A stretch of 64,000 nucleotides of DNA from Curtobacterium sp. MCLR17_036 (GTDB lineage: Bacteria > Actinomycetota > Actinomycetes > Actinomycetales > Microbacteriaceae): the NCBI RefSeq assembly GCF_003234445.2, contig NZ_CP126269.1:3348001-3412000 (forward strand), in the 5' to 3' direction. Within the stretch, counting starts at the first letter, position 1; the number at the start of each line of letters is the position of its first letter. This document shows, one piece after another, positions 29,071 through 41,247 of this stretch. A program made the position numbers and the translations under genes. The notes beneath the pieces were generated by a model. That model was not told the origin of the DNA, made no database searches, and saw nothing but the letters and a program-made list of their open reading frames with translations.

Positions 29071-29538
29071 CTACTTCTTGGCAGTGAAGACACCGGCGGC
29101 GCAAGTGCCCTCGGCAACACCGGACGCGTCGGTTGCGCCGAAGGTCTTCTTCGTTGCGGTGCTCGTGCCCTGCACGCAGAATGCGGTCTTGTCGCTGTTC
29201 GTGGAGTAGGCCAGCGTCGTATCGGTCCCGGCGGTGCTGCCCGCGGCCTTGTACGGGTCGGCAGACAGTGCTGCCGCGTCGAGCGACGCGGGGTACGCAC
29301 CGGTGTCCGACTGCGTCACGACGGTCACGATCGCGGCCTTCGCGTTGGTGACGTCCGACTTGACGGCGGCGTTCTTCGCGTTGTTCTGGACGCTGATGTA
29401 CACCGGGATGGCGATCGCGGCGAGGATGCCGATGATGATCACGACGACGAGGAGCTCGATGAGGGTGAAGCCCTTCTCGCCGTCCTTCAGGAGACCCTTG
29501 CGGCGAGCGTCGAGCTTGCCCATGAGAGCGAAGTACAT
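29071..29538 (-). CDS. pilA: Major type IV pilin
   Basis: 155 residues from the ATG at 29538, chosen for GGAA six bases upstream; an ATG at 29550 and one at 29520 are also in frame. The leader is 23 residues with GEKG at its end, followed by FTLIELLVVVIIIGILAAIA, the class III motif with glutamate at mature position 5. The C-terminal domain has two cysteines (FCVQG and GTCAAG) that likely form the D-region disulfide. It has its own promoter and is bounded by a terminator upstream and a hairpin downstream, fitting a very abundant product. Confidence 0.93.
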   Translation of the reverse strand: MYFALMGKLDARRKGLLKDGEKGFTLIELLVVVIIIGILAAIAIPVYISVQNNAKNAAVKSDVTNAKAAIVTVVTQSDTGAYPASLDAAALSADPYKAAGSTAGTDTTLAYSTNSDKTAFCVQGTSTATKKTFGATDASGVAEGTCAAGVFTAKK

Positions 29539-29603
29539 GATTGTTTCCATTCTGCGGGGAATGAGGGAATGTGATTTCGGGGCTTGCTCTGCCGCCGTAC
29601 ATC

Positions 29604-29632
29604 AGCGTATTCGGGGCGAAAGCACCGGCCAA
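29604..29632 (-). promoter_or_regulatory. Predicted promoter of the major pilin gene
   Basis: On the minus strand TTGGCC (29632-29627) and TACGCT (29609-29604) are separated by 17 bases. It lies downstream of the terminator at 29661 and about 60 bases before the pilin start, leaving a leader that begins near 29597. The -35 matches four of six consensus bases. Confidence 0.55.
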
Positions 29633-29660
29633 TCCCGAGAACGGGGGCCATCGGTCACAC

Positions 29661-29714
29661 AAAAGACCCCCACTGTGGGGGCGACCGCATTCACGGATCG
29701 CCCCCACACGGGGG
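29661..29714 (-). terminator. Terminator after pilC with a competing long hairpin (attenuator-like)
   Basis: Reading the minus strand, four G/C blocks follow the pilC stop. Block 1 (29714-29710, CCCCC) can pair with block 2 (29708-29698). Block 2 can instead pair with block 3 (29684-29674) in a perfect 11-bp stem with a 13-base loop. Block 3 can also pair with block 4 (29673-29667) to make a terminator stem followed by TCTTTT at 29666-29661, the best T run in the window. Pairings 2:3 and 3:4 exclude each other, the topology of an attenuator. Confidence 0.7.
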
Positions 29715-29722
29715 TGGAATGG

Positions 29723-30955
29723 TCAGGACGCGTTCTGCACGACGTTCGTGATCTGGAAGATCGGCATGTACAACGCGATGATCATGCCGCCGACGACGAC
29801 GCCGAGGAACGCGATGAGCAGCGGCTCGATGAGCGAGGTCAGTGCGTCCGTGGTGGCCTCGACCTCGGCGTCGTAGAACACAGCGATCTTCTCGAGCATG
29901 ACTTCGAGGGAGCCGGCGTCCTCACCCACGGCGACCATCTGCGTCACCATTGCGGGGAACACCGTTTCCGTGGACAACGGCGCAGCGATGGAATCGCCTT
30001 TCCGCACTGCTTCTGCGACATTGTCGAGTGCGCGTTTCACGACGAAGTTGTTCGACACTTCGCCGACGATGCGCAATGCCTGCAGGATGGGGACACCGGC
30101 GCCGATCATGTTGGAGAAGTTCCGGGCAAATCGCGCGATGACGATCTTCTTCTGCAACTGACCGAAAACGGGGAGCTTCAACGTGATCGGGTCGATGACC
30201 GCACGAACCCGATCGGTGTTCTTGTTCGCCCGCCACCACAGGGAGAACACCGTGATCGCGATCGCGAGCGGGATCGCGATGTACCGCATCGCGTGGGACA
30301 GGTAGACGAGCATCATCGTCGGGAGCGGGAGCTTGCCCCCGAGCGACGAGAACATGTCCTGGAAGATCGGCACGATGAAGATGAGCATGATCGCGACGGC
30401 GAGCAGGGACATCACGAGCACGACCACCGGGTAGGTCATGGCCGACTTGATGGTCGTCCGGAGCTTGTGCTCCTTCTCGAAGTTCGTCGCGATGGAGTCC
30501 ATCGCCTGGTCGAGGAAGCCGCCCGTCTCGCCGGCGCGGATCATGTTGATCATGATCGGCGGGAAGTCGACCGGGAACTTCGCGACGGCCTCCGAGAACG
30601 AGACTCCCCGCTCGACGTCGTCGCGGACCTTGCCGAGGATGTCCTTGAGCTTCTTGTTCTCGGTCTGGTCGGCGAGGATCGTCAGGGCACGCAGGAGCGA
30701 GAGCCCCGAGGTGAGCATCGTCGAGGCCTGTCGCGACATGATCGCCAGGTCCTTGAGGCCGACGCCCTTCTCGAAGCCCGGGATCTTGATCTCGGCTTGC
30801 AGCCCGGTGCCGGCCTTCGACTCGGTGATCGCGATGGGCGAGACGCCCATACCTCGCAGGCGCTGGACGACGGCACCCTCGGACGCGGCGTCGAGCCGCC
30901 CCTTGACGAGCTTGCCGGCGCCGTCCCGGCCTCGGTAGTCGAACGCGAGGGACAT
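29723..30955 (-). CDS. pilC: Type IV pilus platform protein PilC
   Basis: Inner-membrane platform around which the motor ATPases turn. 410 residues with two T2SSF domains, each with the characteristic helix bundle, and three membrane segments (about 175-195, 225-245, 380-400). The signature MSRQASTMLTSGLSLLRAL begins the first domain. ATG shares one base with the pilT stop. The last 230 bases or so use A/T-ending codons more than the rest, a change that continues to the pilin leader. Confidence 0.95.
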   Translation of the reverse strand: MSLAFDYRGRDGAGKLVKGRLDAASEGAVVQRLRGMGVSPIAITESKAGTGLQAEIKIPGFEKGVGLKDLAIMSRQASTMLTSGLSLLRALTILADQTENKKLKDILGKVRDDVERGVSFSEAVAKFPVDFPPIMINMIRAGETGGFLDQAMDSIATNFEKEHKLRTTIKSAMTYPVVVLVMSLLAVAIMLIFIVPIFQDMFSSLGGKLPLPTMMLVYLSHAMRYIAIPLAIAITVFSLWWRANKNTDRVRAVIDPITLKLPVFGQLQKKIVIARFARNFSNMIGAGVPILQALRIVGEVSNNFVVKRALDNVAEAVRKGDSIAAPLSTETVFPAMVTQMVAVGEDAGSLEVMLEKIAVFYDAEVEATTDALTSLIEPLLIAFLGVVVGGMIIALYMPIFQITNVVQNAS

Positions 30956-32532
30956 CAGTAGCCTCCGGAGAACTTGTCGCCGAAGTCGATGCCGCTGGCG
31001 GCGATCGCGGCGGCCGATGAATCGGACGGGGACTCGACGCGCTGCACGAGCCGGTCGAAGCCGTCCTCGTCGTGCACCTTCTCCATCGCGGCCTTCCGCG
31101 AGATCGTGCCGACGTTGACCAGTTCCGCGAGGTCCTGGTCCATGGTGTGCATGCCGAGGTCACGGCCGGCCTGCATGGCCGAGGTGATCTGGTACGTCTT
31201 GCCCTCGCGGATGAGGTTCCCGATGGCGGGCGTGATCGTCATGATCTCGGTGGCGACCACACGGCCGACGCCGTTCGCCTTCGGCACGAGCGTCTGGCAG
31301 ACGACGCCCTGCAGGGTGGCCGCGAGCTGCGTGCGGATCTGGCCCTGCTGGTGTGGCGGGAAGACGTCGATGACGCGGTCGATCGTGCCGGGGGCGCTCT
31401 GCGTGTGCAGGGTGGCGAACACCAGGTGGCCGGTCTCGGCGGCGGTGAGGGCGACGGAGATGGTCTCGAGGTCGCGGAGCTCGCCGATGAGGATGACGTC
31501 GGGGTCCTGGCGCAGCACGTGCTTGAGCGCCGAGGCGAAGGAGTGCGTGTCGGCACCGACCTCGCGTTGGTTGATGATGGCGCGCTTGTGCTCGTGCATG
31601 AACTCGATCGGGTCCTCGACCGTCACGATGTGGTCCGCGCGGCTCTCGTTCACCAGGTCGATGAGGGCGGCGAGCGTCGTCGACTTGCCGGAACCGGTGG
31701 GCCCGGTCACGAGCACGAGGCCGCGCGGCAGGCCGGCGAAGTCGCCCACGTGCTCGGGGATGCCGAGCTGCTTGAGCGTCTTGATCTTCGTCGGGATGAT
31801 GCGGAAGGCCGCGCCCCAGTTGCCGCGCTGCTGGTAGTAGTTCACGCGGAACCGGTACTCCGGCGAGAGCGAGTACGCGAAGTCGAGTTCCTGGTCGTGG
31901 TCGAACTGGCCGGCCTGCTCGACGGACAGCAGCGTCTTGAGGGCCGCGATGACCTTGCCACGCGACCACGCGCCTCCCGGCACGGCGGGCCGGAGCGAGC
32001 CGTCGACGCGGACGGTGGGCGGGGCGTCCGCCGTCACGTGCAGGTCGGACGCGCCCTGGTAGACGACCTGGGCGAGGGCGGTGATGAGGTCCGGGTCGGC
32101 GACCTCGCGGGCGTGCCGCGAGAAGTCGATGTCGCCCGACGACGAGCCCGCGGCCGGCGCGGCCGGAGCTGCCGCCGGGGTCGCGTGGTGCGCGCCGCTG
32201 TACGGGATCGCCGGCAGCTGGTGCGTCGGCGCCTCGGTGTAGCCGTAGGTCGCGATCGACGACGGCACCGCTGCGGGCGGCGTCGCGGGGGCGGCGAGGG
32301 GCTGTGCCACCGGGACGGCGATGGGCGAGCCGGTGGGGGCCGGCCAGGCCATGGTGTCGTCGCCGAGGTCGTAGACCTGCTCGGGCGCGGCCGCCGGGAC
32401 GGGCGCCGTCGGGGCAGTCGACGCCAGCCGGGCGGCTCGTCGGGAACCCACCTCGGTGCCCGGGTTGCCGGGGTGCCAGCCGGCGACGGGCTCGTCGCCG
32501 GGGGTCGTGATGTCGTACACGGAATCGGTCAT
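30955..32532 (-). CDS. pilT: Pilus retraction ATPase PilT with 170-residue N-terminal extension
   Basis: Powers pilus retraction and twitching. 525 residues from the ATG at 32532 (GGGAGGACACGAGCG upstream). The PilT core begins near residue 160; Walker A GPTGSGKSTTL lies at about 274, the Asp box VTVEDPIEFMH and Walker B DVILIGELRD follow, and the C-terminus has NLIREGKTYQITSAMQAG, close to the AIRNLIRE motif of retraction ATPases. PilT is usually about 350 residues; the extra N-terminal part is Pro/Ala-rich and probably disordered. It stands between pilB and pilC. Confidence 0.94.
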   Translation of the reverse strand: MTDSVYDITTPGDEPVAGWHPGNPGTEVGSRRAARLASTAPTAPVPAAAPEQVYDLGDDTMAWPAPTGSPIAVPVAQPLAAPATPPAAVPSSIATYGYTEAPTHQLPAIPYSGAHHATPAAAPAAPAAGSSSGDIDFSRHAREVADPDLITALAQVVYQGASDLHVTADAPPTVRVDGSLRPAVPGGAWSRGKVIAALKTLLSVEQAGQFDHDQELDFAYSLSPEYRFRVNYYQQRGNWGAAFRIIPTKIKTLKQLGIPEHVGDFAGLPRGLVLVTGPTGSGKSTTLAALIDLVNESRADHIVTVEDPIEFMHEHKRAIINQREVGADTHSFASALKHVLRQDPDVILIGELRDLETISVALTAAETGHLVFATLHTQSAPGTIDRVIDVFPPHQQGQIRTQLAATLQGVVCQTLVPKANGVGRVVATEIMTITPAIGNLIREGKTYQITSAMQAGRDLGMHTMDQDLAELVNVGTISRKAAMEKVHDEDGFDRLVQRVESPSDSSAAAIAASGIDFGDKFSGGY

Positions 32533-32552
32533 CGCTCGTGTCCTCCCGGTGC

Positions 32553-34220
32553 CTACGCGACCACGCGCAGGATCTCGTCGACGCTCGTCATGCCGAGCTT
32601 GACCTTCTCGAAGCCGTCCTGGCGGAGGGTGAGCATGCCCTGCTGCTGGGCGACGCGGCTGATCTCCGCGCTCGAGGCCCGCGCGACGGCGAGCCGTTCG
32701 ATCTCCTCGGTGACGGTCATGACCTCGTGCAGCGCGATGCGGCCGCGGTAGCCCGTGTTCGAGCAGACCGCGCAGCCGACCGGCGCGAAGAACGGCGGGA
32801 CCTCGTCGCCGGCGCGCAGGAAGCCGAGGGCCTGGAGCTGCTCGGCCTCGTACACGGCGGGCGCCTTGCACCGGTCGCAGAGGCGACGCGCGAGTCGCTG
32901 CGCCACCACGGAGTCCAGGGCGGAACCGACCAGGAAGGGCTCGATGTCCATCTCGGTGAGCCGGGTCACGGCCGACGGTGCGTCGTTGGTGTGCAGGGTG
33001 GAGAGCACGAGGTGGCCGGTCAGCGAGGCCTCGATCGCGATCTGGGCGGTCTCGTGGTCGCGGATCTCACCGAGCAGGACGACGTCGGGGTCGGACCGCA
33101 GGATCGACCGGAGCGCCGAGGCGAAGGTCAGGCCGGCCTTCGGGTTCACCTGCACCTGGTTGATGCCGGACATCCGGTACTCGACCGGGTCCTCGACGGT
33201 GATGACGTTGATCTCGGGGCGCGCGACGGCGTTCAGGGTCGTGTACAGCGTGGTCGACTTGCCCGAACCGGTCGGACCGGTGACCAGGATCATGCCGTAC
33301 GGCTTCGAGTAGGACTTCTGGTACGCCTGGAAGTTCTGCTCGAGCAGGTTGAGGTCCTTGAGGGTCAACGACGTGTTCGTGTTGTCGAGGATCCGCATGA
33401 CGACCTTCTCGCCCCACACCGTCGGCAGCGTCGCCACGCGGAGGTCGATCTGGCGGCCACCGTGACGGACCGACATGCGGCCGTCCTGGGGCTTGCGACG
33501 TTCGGCGATGTCGATGTCGCTCATGATCTTCAGGCGGCTGATCACGCCGTTCTGGATGTTCTTGGGTGCCGGGGCCATCTCGTGCAGCACGCCGTCGATG
33601 CGGTAGCGGATCCGGACCTCGTGCTCGCCCGGCTCGATGTGGATGTCGGAGGCGTGGTCCTGGATGGCCTGGGACACGAGCAGGTTGACGAAGCGGACGA
33701 TCGGGACGTCGTCGAGCGCGCCGTCGGCGATGTCCACCTGTGCGGACGTGCTGACGGACGCTTCCTCCTCGAGCGAGGAGGTGAGGTCGTTCAGCTCGTC
33801 GTCGGCGCGCAGGTAGCGGTCGAGGGCGGTGGCGAGGTCGCGCTCCTCGACCTGCAGGGGCTTGATCGGACGGCCGGAGGCGGCACGGGCGTCGTCGATC
33901 GCCAGCACGTTGGTCGGGTTCACCATCGCGAGGATGAGCAGCTCACCCTCGAAGCCGACGCCGAGCACGCCGTGCCGGCGGCAGAGCGCTGCGGGGAGCA
34001 TCGACACGGCGGTGCCGTCGACCGGGTAGTCGGTCAGCGGGACGGTGCGGGAGTTGTTCGAGGCCGCGCGGGCGGTGATGAACTGGGCCTCGCTCACGAC
34101 GCCCTGGTCGACGAGGCCGCGGATGGCGCGTTCGTCGAGCTCCTCGTCGCCGGTCATCGAGTCGAGGTGCTCGATGGGCAGGGCGCCGTTCAGGATGAGG
34201 ATCTCGGACAGGGTCGCCAT
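32553..34220 (-). CDS. pilB: Pilus extension ATPase PilB
   Basis: Drives pilin polymerisation. 555 residues from the ATG at 34220 (GGAGGTGGGGGCCTG upstream). N-terminal MshEN-type domain (about 1-150, a c-di-GMP-binding fold in some relatives), then the GspE core with Walker A GPTGSGKSTTLY near 313, Walker B DVVLLGEIRD, and a zinc site formed by CDRC (about 447) and CAVC (about 483). Those cysteines separate PilB/GspE from PilT. First gene of the locus, 20 bases before pilT. Confidence 0.96.
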   Translation of the reverse strand: MATLSEILILNGALPIEHLDSMTGDEELDERAIRGLVDQGVVSEAQFITARAASNNSRTVPLTDYPVDGTAVSMLPAALCRRHGVLGVGFEGELLILAMVNPTNVLAIDDARAASGRPIKPLQVEERDLATALDRYLRADDELNDLTSSLEEEASVSTSAQVDIADGALDDVPIVRFVNLLVSQAIQDHASDIHIEPGEHEVRIRYRIDGVLHEMAPAPKNIQNGVISRLKIMSDIDIAERRKPQDGRMSVRHGGRQIDLRVATLPTVWGEKVVMRILDNTNTSLTLKDLNLLEQNFQAYQKSYSKPYGMILVTGPTGSGKSTTLYTTLNAVARPEINVITVEDPVEYRMSGINQVQVNPKAGLTFASALRSILRSDPDVVLLGEIRDHETAQIAIEASLTGHLVLSTLHTNDAPSAVTRLTEMDIEPFLVGSALDSVVAQRLARRLCDRCKAPAVYEAEQLQALGFLRAGDEVPPFFAPVGCAVCSNTGYRGRIALHEVMTVTEEIERLAVARASSAEISRVAQQQGMLTLRQDGFEKVKLGMTSVDEILRVVA

Positions 34221-34375
34221 CAGGCCCCCACCTCCTTGGACTCGCGGGCGCGAGACGTCGTCGGGTCGTGCGCCACCAGGGAGAAGGCGCCCGACCACGC
34301 TACTTCTGGCGCACCGACGGCCCGCAGTCCCAGAAAGAGGGGGCGAGGAGGGGTCAGGTGCACCCAGAACAGGGG

Positions 34376-34450
34376 TGCCCGGTGGAGAAGGGTCCGGTGG
34401 AGATGGGTCCGGTGGAGATGGGTCCGGTGGAGATGGGTCCGGTGGGGGTG
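34376..34450 (+). repeat. 15-bp tandem repeat, about five copies
   Basis: The unit ggtccggtggagatg occurs three times perfectly (34391-34435), flanked by a degenerate copy on each side (34376-34390 and 34436-34450). It lies in the 237-base spacer between pilB and the GNAT gene, seven bases beyond the GNAT stop. Copy number may vary among strains by slippage. Confidence 0.9.
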
Positions 34451-34457
34451 TGCCCGG

Positions 34458-35483
34458 TCAGAGCGCCGTGGACGCCGTGACGTGCACGTCGCCCGCGACG
34501 AAGCCGAGGCGCTCGTAAATCCGGCCGGCACCGCTCGGGTTCTCGGCGTCGACGTGCAGCACCGCTGCGGCGAGGCCGTCGCCGCGGATTGCCTGCAGTG
34601 CAGCGCCGAGCACGATCGGTGCCAGCCCCGTGCCGCGCGCAGCCCGCACGACCCCGACCCAGTGGACGTAGCCGAACGAGTGCCCGCGGGCCGCGAAGGA
34701 CTCCGGGTCGGACTCCACGACGGCGAACGCCAGGACGGAACCGTCCCCGTCGACGACGACGCGGGACAGGTCGGGACGGCTCTTCGGTGCGGTGAGGAAC
34801 CCGTGCCAGTCGGCGGCGACCATCGGCTGCGATCCCCAGTGGTCGCGGAAGGCGTCGTTCTTGGCGAGGCGCATCGGTTCGATGTCGTCGGCCGTCGTCG
34901 GTCGGACCACCAGGCCGTCCGGGACGGGCGGCACCGCGATCGCGTCGGATCGCTCGTCGAACACGACCTGCATGTCGACCCAGTCGCGGATCGGCTCGAA
35001 CCCCGCCCGCGCGGCGAGGCGCAGGACGGACGAACCGCGGCGCCCACCGAGGTCGAGCGCCGCGGGCAAGTCGACGTCGAGCGTGGCGAGCCGTTGCCGC
35101 GCGCGCCCGCTCTGCCAGGCGAGCAGTCGACGGCCGACGCCGCGGTCGCGATGGTCGGGGTGGACCGCGCCGTCGAGGACCACGCGAGCGGCGGTGACGC
35201 GGGAGGGGACGTCGACGACGATGCCGTAGGCCTGCACATTCCCGTCAGCATCGGTGCCGACCACGGTGTCGCGGGCGACGTCGAGTCCTTCTGTGGACAG
35301 CGAGCGGTGCAGGTCCGCTGTGGAGGGACGGGCGTGCGGGTCGTCGACGGCCGCCGCCGCGACCGCCACGGCGTGCATCGCCGGCAGGTCCTCGAACGTC
35401 GCAGGCCGGAAGGTCAGACCGCCGACCGGGCTCGGCGGCTCGAGGTGTGCCGGTGCCGTGATCCGTTCGCGCAGGGTCGCCAT
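34458..35483 (-). CDS. Double-GNAT acetyltransferase
   Basis: 341 residues from the ATG at 35483, chosen over an upstream one because AGGGTGGTGGG precedes it. Two GNAT domains in tandem: the first has the acetyl-CoA motif VHPDHRDRGVGRRLL (about 118-132), the second VVRAARGTGLAPIVLGAAL (about 283-301). The plan resembles mycothiol synthase (MshD) and similar double-GNAT proteins of actinobacteria; I cannot tell the substrate. It points toward pilB but is separated from it by the tandem repeat and is probably its own unit. Confidence 0.85.
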   Translation of the reverse strand: MATLRERITAPAHLEPPSPVGGLTFRPATFEDLPAMHAVAVAAAAVDDPHARPSTADLHRSLSTEGLDVARDTVVGTDADGNVQAYGIVVDVPSRVTAARVVLDGAVHPDHRDRGVGRRLLAWQSGRARQRLATLDVDLPAALDLGGRRGSSVLRLAARAGFEPIRDWVDMQVVFDERSDAIAVPPVPDGLVVRPTTADDIEPMRLAKNDAFRDHWGSQPMVAADWHGFLTAPKSRPDLSRVVVDGDGSVLAFAVVESDPESFAARGHSFGYVHWVGVVRAARGTGLAPIVLGAALQAIRGDGLAAAVLHVDAENPSGAGRIYERLGFVAGDVHVTASTAL

Positions 35484-35545
35484 CCCACCACCCTGCCAGG
35501 TCCGCCGACCCTCGACGAACCCCGCGACGCGGGCCATGATGAGTC

Positions 35546-35941
35546 ATGGACATCACGAGTGTCACCGTCGGGTTGCCGGTCACCGACATCGAGGCGTCGT
35601 GCCTCTGGTACGGCGCGGTGTTCGAGCGTGCGGAACCGGACCTCGAACCCGCCGACGGCGTCGTCGAGTACGAGATCGGCGGGATCTGGGTCCAGCTCCT
35701 CGAGGAACCGGACGCCGAGGAGCACCCTGCCCGAGTCCGCTTCGGTGTGGACGACGTGACAGCGCAGCACGCCCGGATCGCGGCCCTCGGCATCGACGTC
35801 GGTCCGGTCGCGTGCGTCGACGGCGCGGTCGCGTGGTTCGACGCGCGCGACCCCGACGGGAACGTCCTGAGTCTGTACTCGCTCGTCGACGAGTCCGGTA
35901 CGGGCGGTGGCCGCGCCGACGACACCGGCCGCGCCGTCTGA
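35546..35941 (+). CDS. VOC-superfamily (glyoxalase-like) protein
   Basis: 131 residues with the paired beta-alpha-beta-beta-beta modules of the vicinal oxygen chelate fold: ITSVTVGLPVTDIEASCLWY at the start and FDARDPDGNVLSLYS at the end of the second module. The DPDGN box is typical of glyoxalase/bleomycin-resistance-like proteins. The metal ligands are not all evident, so activity cannot be assigned. Divergent from the GNAT gene, with a 62-base shared promoter region. Confidence 0.85.
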   Translation: MDITSVTVGLPVTDIEASCLWYGAVFERAEPDLEPADGVVEYEIGGIWVQLLEEPDAEEHPARVRFGVDDVTAQHARIAALGIDVGPVACVDGAVAWFDARDPDGNVLSLYSLVDESGTGGGRADDTGRAV

Positions 35942-36043
35942 TCCGCTGGCCCTCCAGACCGAGCCACCCTCGGTTCTGCGGTGCAGCACGGTTGTGAACA
36001 GATCGTTTCAGGGTCTGGACAGCGGCCGCGCCGCAGTTGCACC

Positions 36044-37222
36044 ATGTCCGGCATGACAACGTTCCACATTTCAGCAGGTCGGTCACACCGGCCGCTCGCC
36101 ATCGCCGCCGTCCTCGTCGTGCTCCTGGCCGTCATCGGGTTCGCCACACCCGCCCGAGCCGCTGTCACCGTGCCCATCCTGACCGCCCGGGTGGCCTCCA
36201 TCGTGCACAACGACGGCACGGTGACGCTCGCCGGCACGGGCGACCCCGGCGACCGCGTGACCGTCCAGCCGTCGGACGGAGCAGCCGTGGACGCCCGTGT
36301 CCGCACGGACGGCTCCTGGCGCGCCGTGACCCACGTCGACGACTTCGGCGACCACACGTTCACGGTCTCCGACTCGATCGGCTCCCCGCAGCGGACCGTC
36401 CGTGCGACGACCAAGCCCGTGACCTGGCTCGCGATGCTCATCACCCGCGAGGGCTGGAACCGCTCACTGAAGGTGTCCTCGCCCGGTGGGTTCGAACCGG
36501 GCGCGCGTCTCGAGTTCAGCGTCGACGGTGCACCCTCTGGGTCGACCGTCGTCGACCGCGACGGGAAGGTCGCGCACCGGATCACCGGGGTCGGCTTCGG
36601 CAAGCACACGCTCACCACCGTCCTGCGGTTCGACGGCGCCGAACAGCTGCGGGTGAACGCCACCGCCGACCAGAACGCCGACCCGAGGATCGACGACGTC
36701 GTGGTGGACGCGGTCGGGCACACGGTCCACGTCTCGGGCCGCGGCCCGGCAGCGACCCAGATGCGCTTCGTCGACGAGTCCGGCGCGCCGTGGTCCCTGG
36801 TCGACGGCGACACGGACTGGATCGAGAACACCGACGGCACCTGGGAGGCCGACCTCGCCTACCCCGCCGACGGCACCCGTTTCATGGGGATCATCGCCGA
36901 GGTCCACGAGGACGGCAAGCTGGTCGGGTCGGCGACGTCGGGCGCGATGATCCCGTTCCCGACCACGGCCACCGTGGACCGGTACGCGCCGCGGAAGCTG
37001 GTGCTGTCCGGGTCGGCGGAACCGAACGCCCGACTGTCGTTCACCGACGCCGACGGTGCGCCCGCGACGGACGCCGACGGGAACGCCGTCGAGCCGCGGG
37101 TCCCGGGGCTCGGCGGGTGGACGGTCACGCTCGACCCCCGTCGGCTGGCCGGGGGGACCGTGACCGTGCACGCCACCGGTGACGACGGCCCGCTGGGCTC
37201 CGCGACGGTCACCTACCGCTGA
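36044..37222 (+). CDS. Secreted multi-domain Ig-like protein
   Basis: 392 residues. A signal peptide is clear: basic start, hydrophobic helix at about 17-33 and a TPARAA cleavage site near residue 39. The rest is made of about four beta-sandwich modules of some 85 residues, each with the DGTV or DGxW and LSGSAEPNA-type turns seen in bacterial Ig-like/invasin repeats. No LPXTG anchor, transmembrane tail or catalytic motif. ATGs at 36044 and 36053 are both possible and neither has a good ribosome site. Likely a released or wall-associated structural protein. Confidence 0.78.
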   Translation: MSGMTTFHISAGRSHRPLAIAAVLVVLLAVIGFATPARAAVTVPILTARVASIVHNDGTVTLAGTGDPGDRVTVQPSDGAAVDARVRTDGSWRAVTHVDDFGDHTFTVSDSIGSPQRTVRATTKPVTWLAMLITREGWNRSLKVSSPGGFEPGARLEFSVDGAPSGSTVVDRDGKVAHRITGVGFGKHTLTTVLRFDGAEQLRVNATADQNADPRIDDVVVDAVGHTVHVSGRGPAATQMRFVDESGAPWSLVDGDTDWIENTDGTWEADLAYPADGTRFMGIIAEVHEDGKLVGSATSGAMIPFPTTATVDRYAPRKLVLSGSAEPNARLSFTDADGAPATDADGNAVEPRVPGLGGWTVTLDPRRLAGGTVTVHATGDDGPLGSATVTYR

Positions 37223-37266
37223 CCGGCGGCCATCGCTGACCGCGGAGCGACAAGCGGAGCGACAAG

Positions 37267-37306
37267 CGGAAGGGCCCCGCATCCTGGTGGATGCGGGGCC
37301 CTTCCG
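37267..37306. terminator. Bidirectional terminator between the Ig-like gene and rpoC
   Basis: A perfect 18-bp stem (37267-37284 with 37289-37306) and a four-base loop between two convergent genes: the secreted protein ends at 37222 (+) and rpoC ends at 37322 (-). It can serve both. Just before it, a 12-base direct repeat (gcggagcgacaa) stands twice at 37242-37265. Confidence 0.88.
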
Positions 37307-37321
37307 TCGAGCTCACTCGGT

Positions 37322-41203
<3,882 letters not shown>

Positions 41204-41247
41204 TGTTCTTCTCTCTTGCTGATTCAGGCTTCGATGTACGGGCGGGA

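Noticed and set aside
34376..34450. The 15-bp repeats as a CRISPR array
   Set aside because: Units are directly adjacent with no spacers, and no cas gene is in the window.
32538..35759. A 1073-codon plus-strand frame opposite pilB and the GNAT gene
   Set aside because: Same artefact; it spans two real minus-strand genes, their spacer and the tandem repeat and has no recognisable domain.
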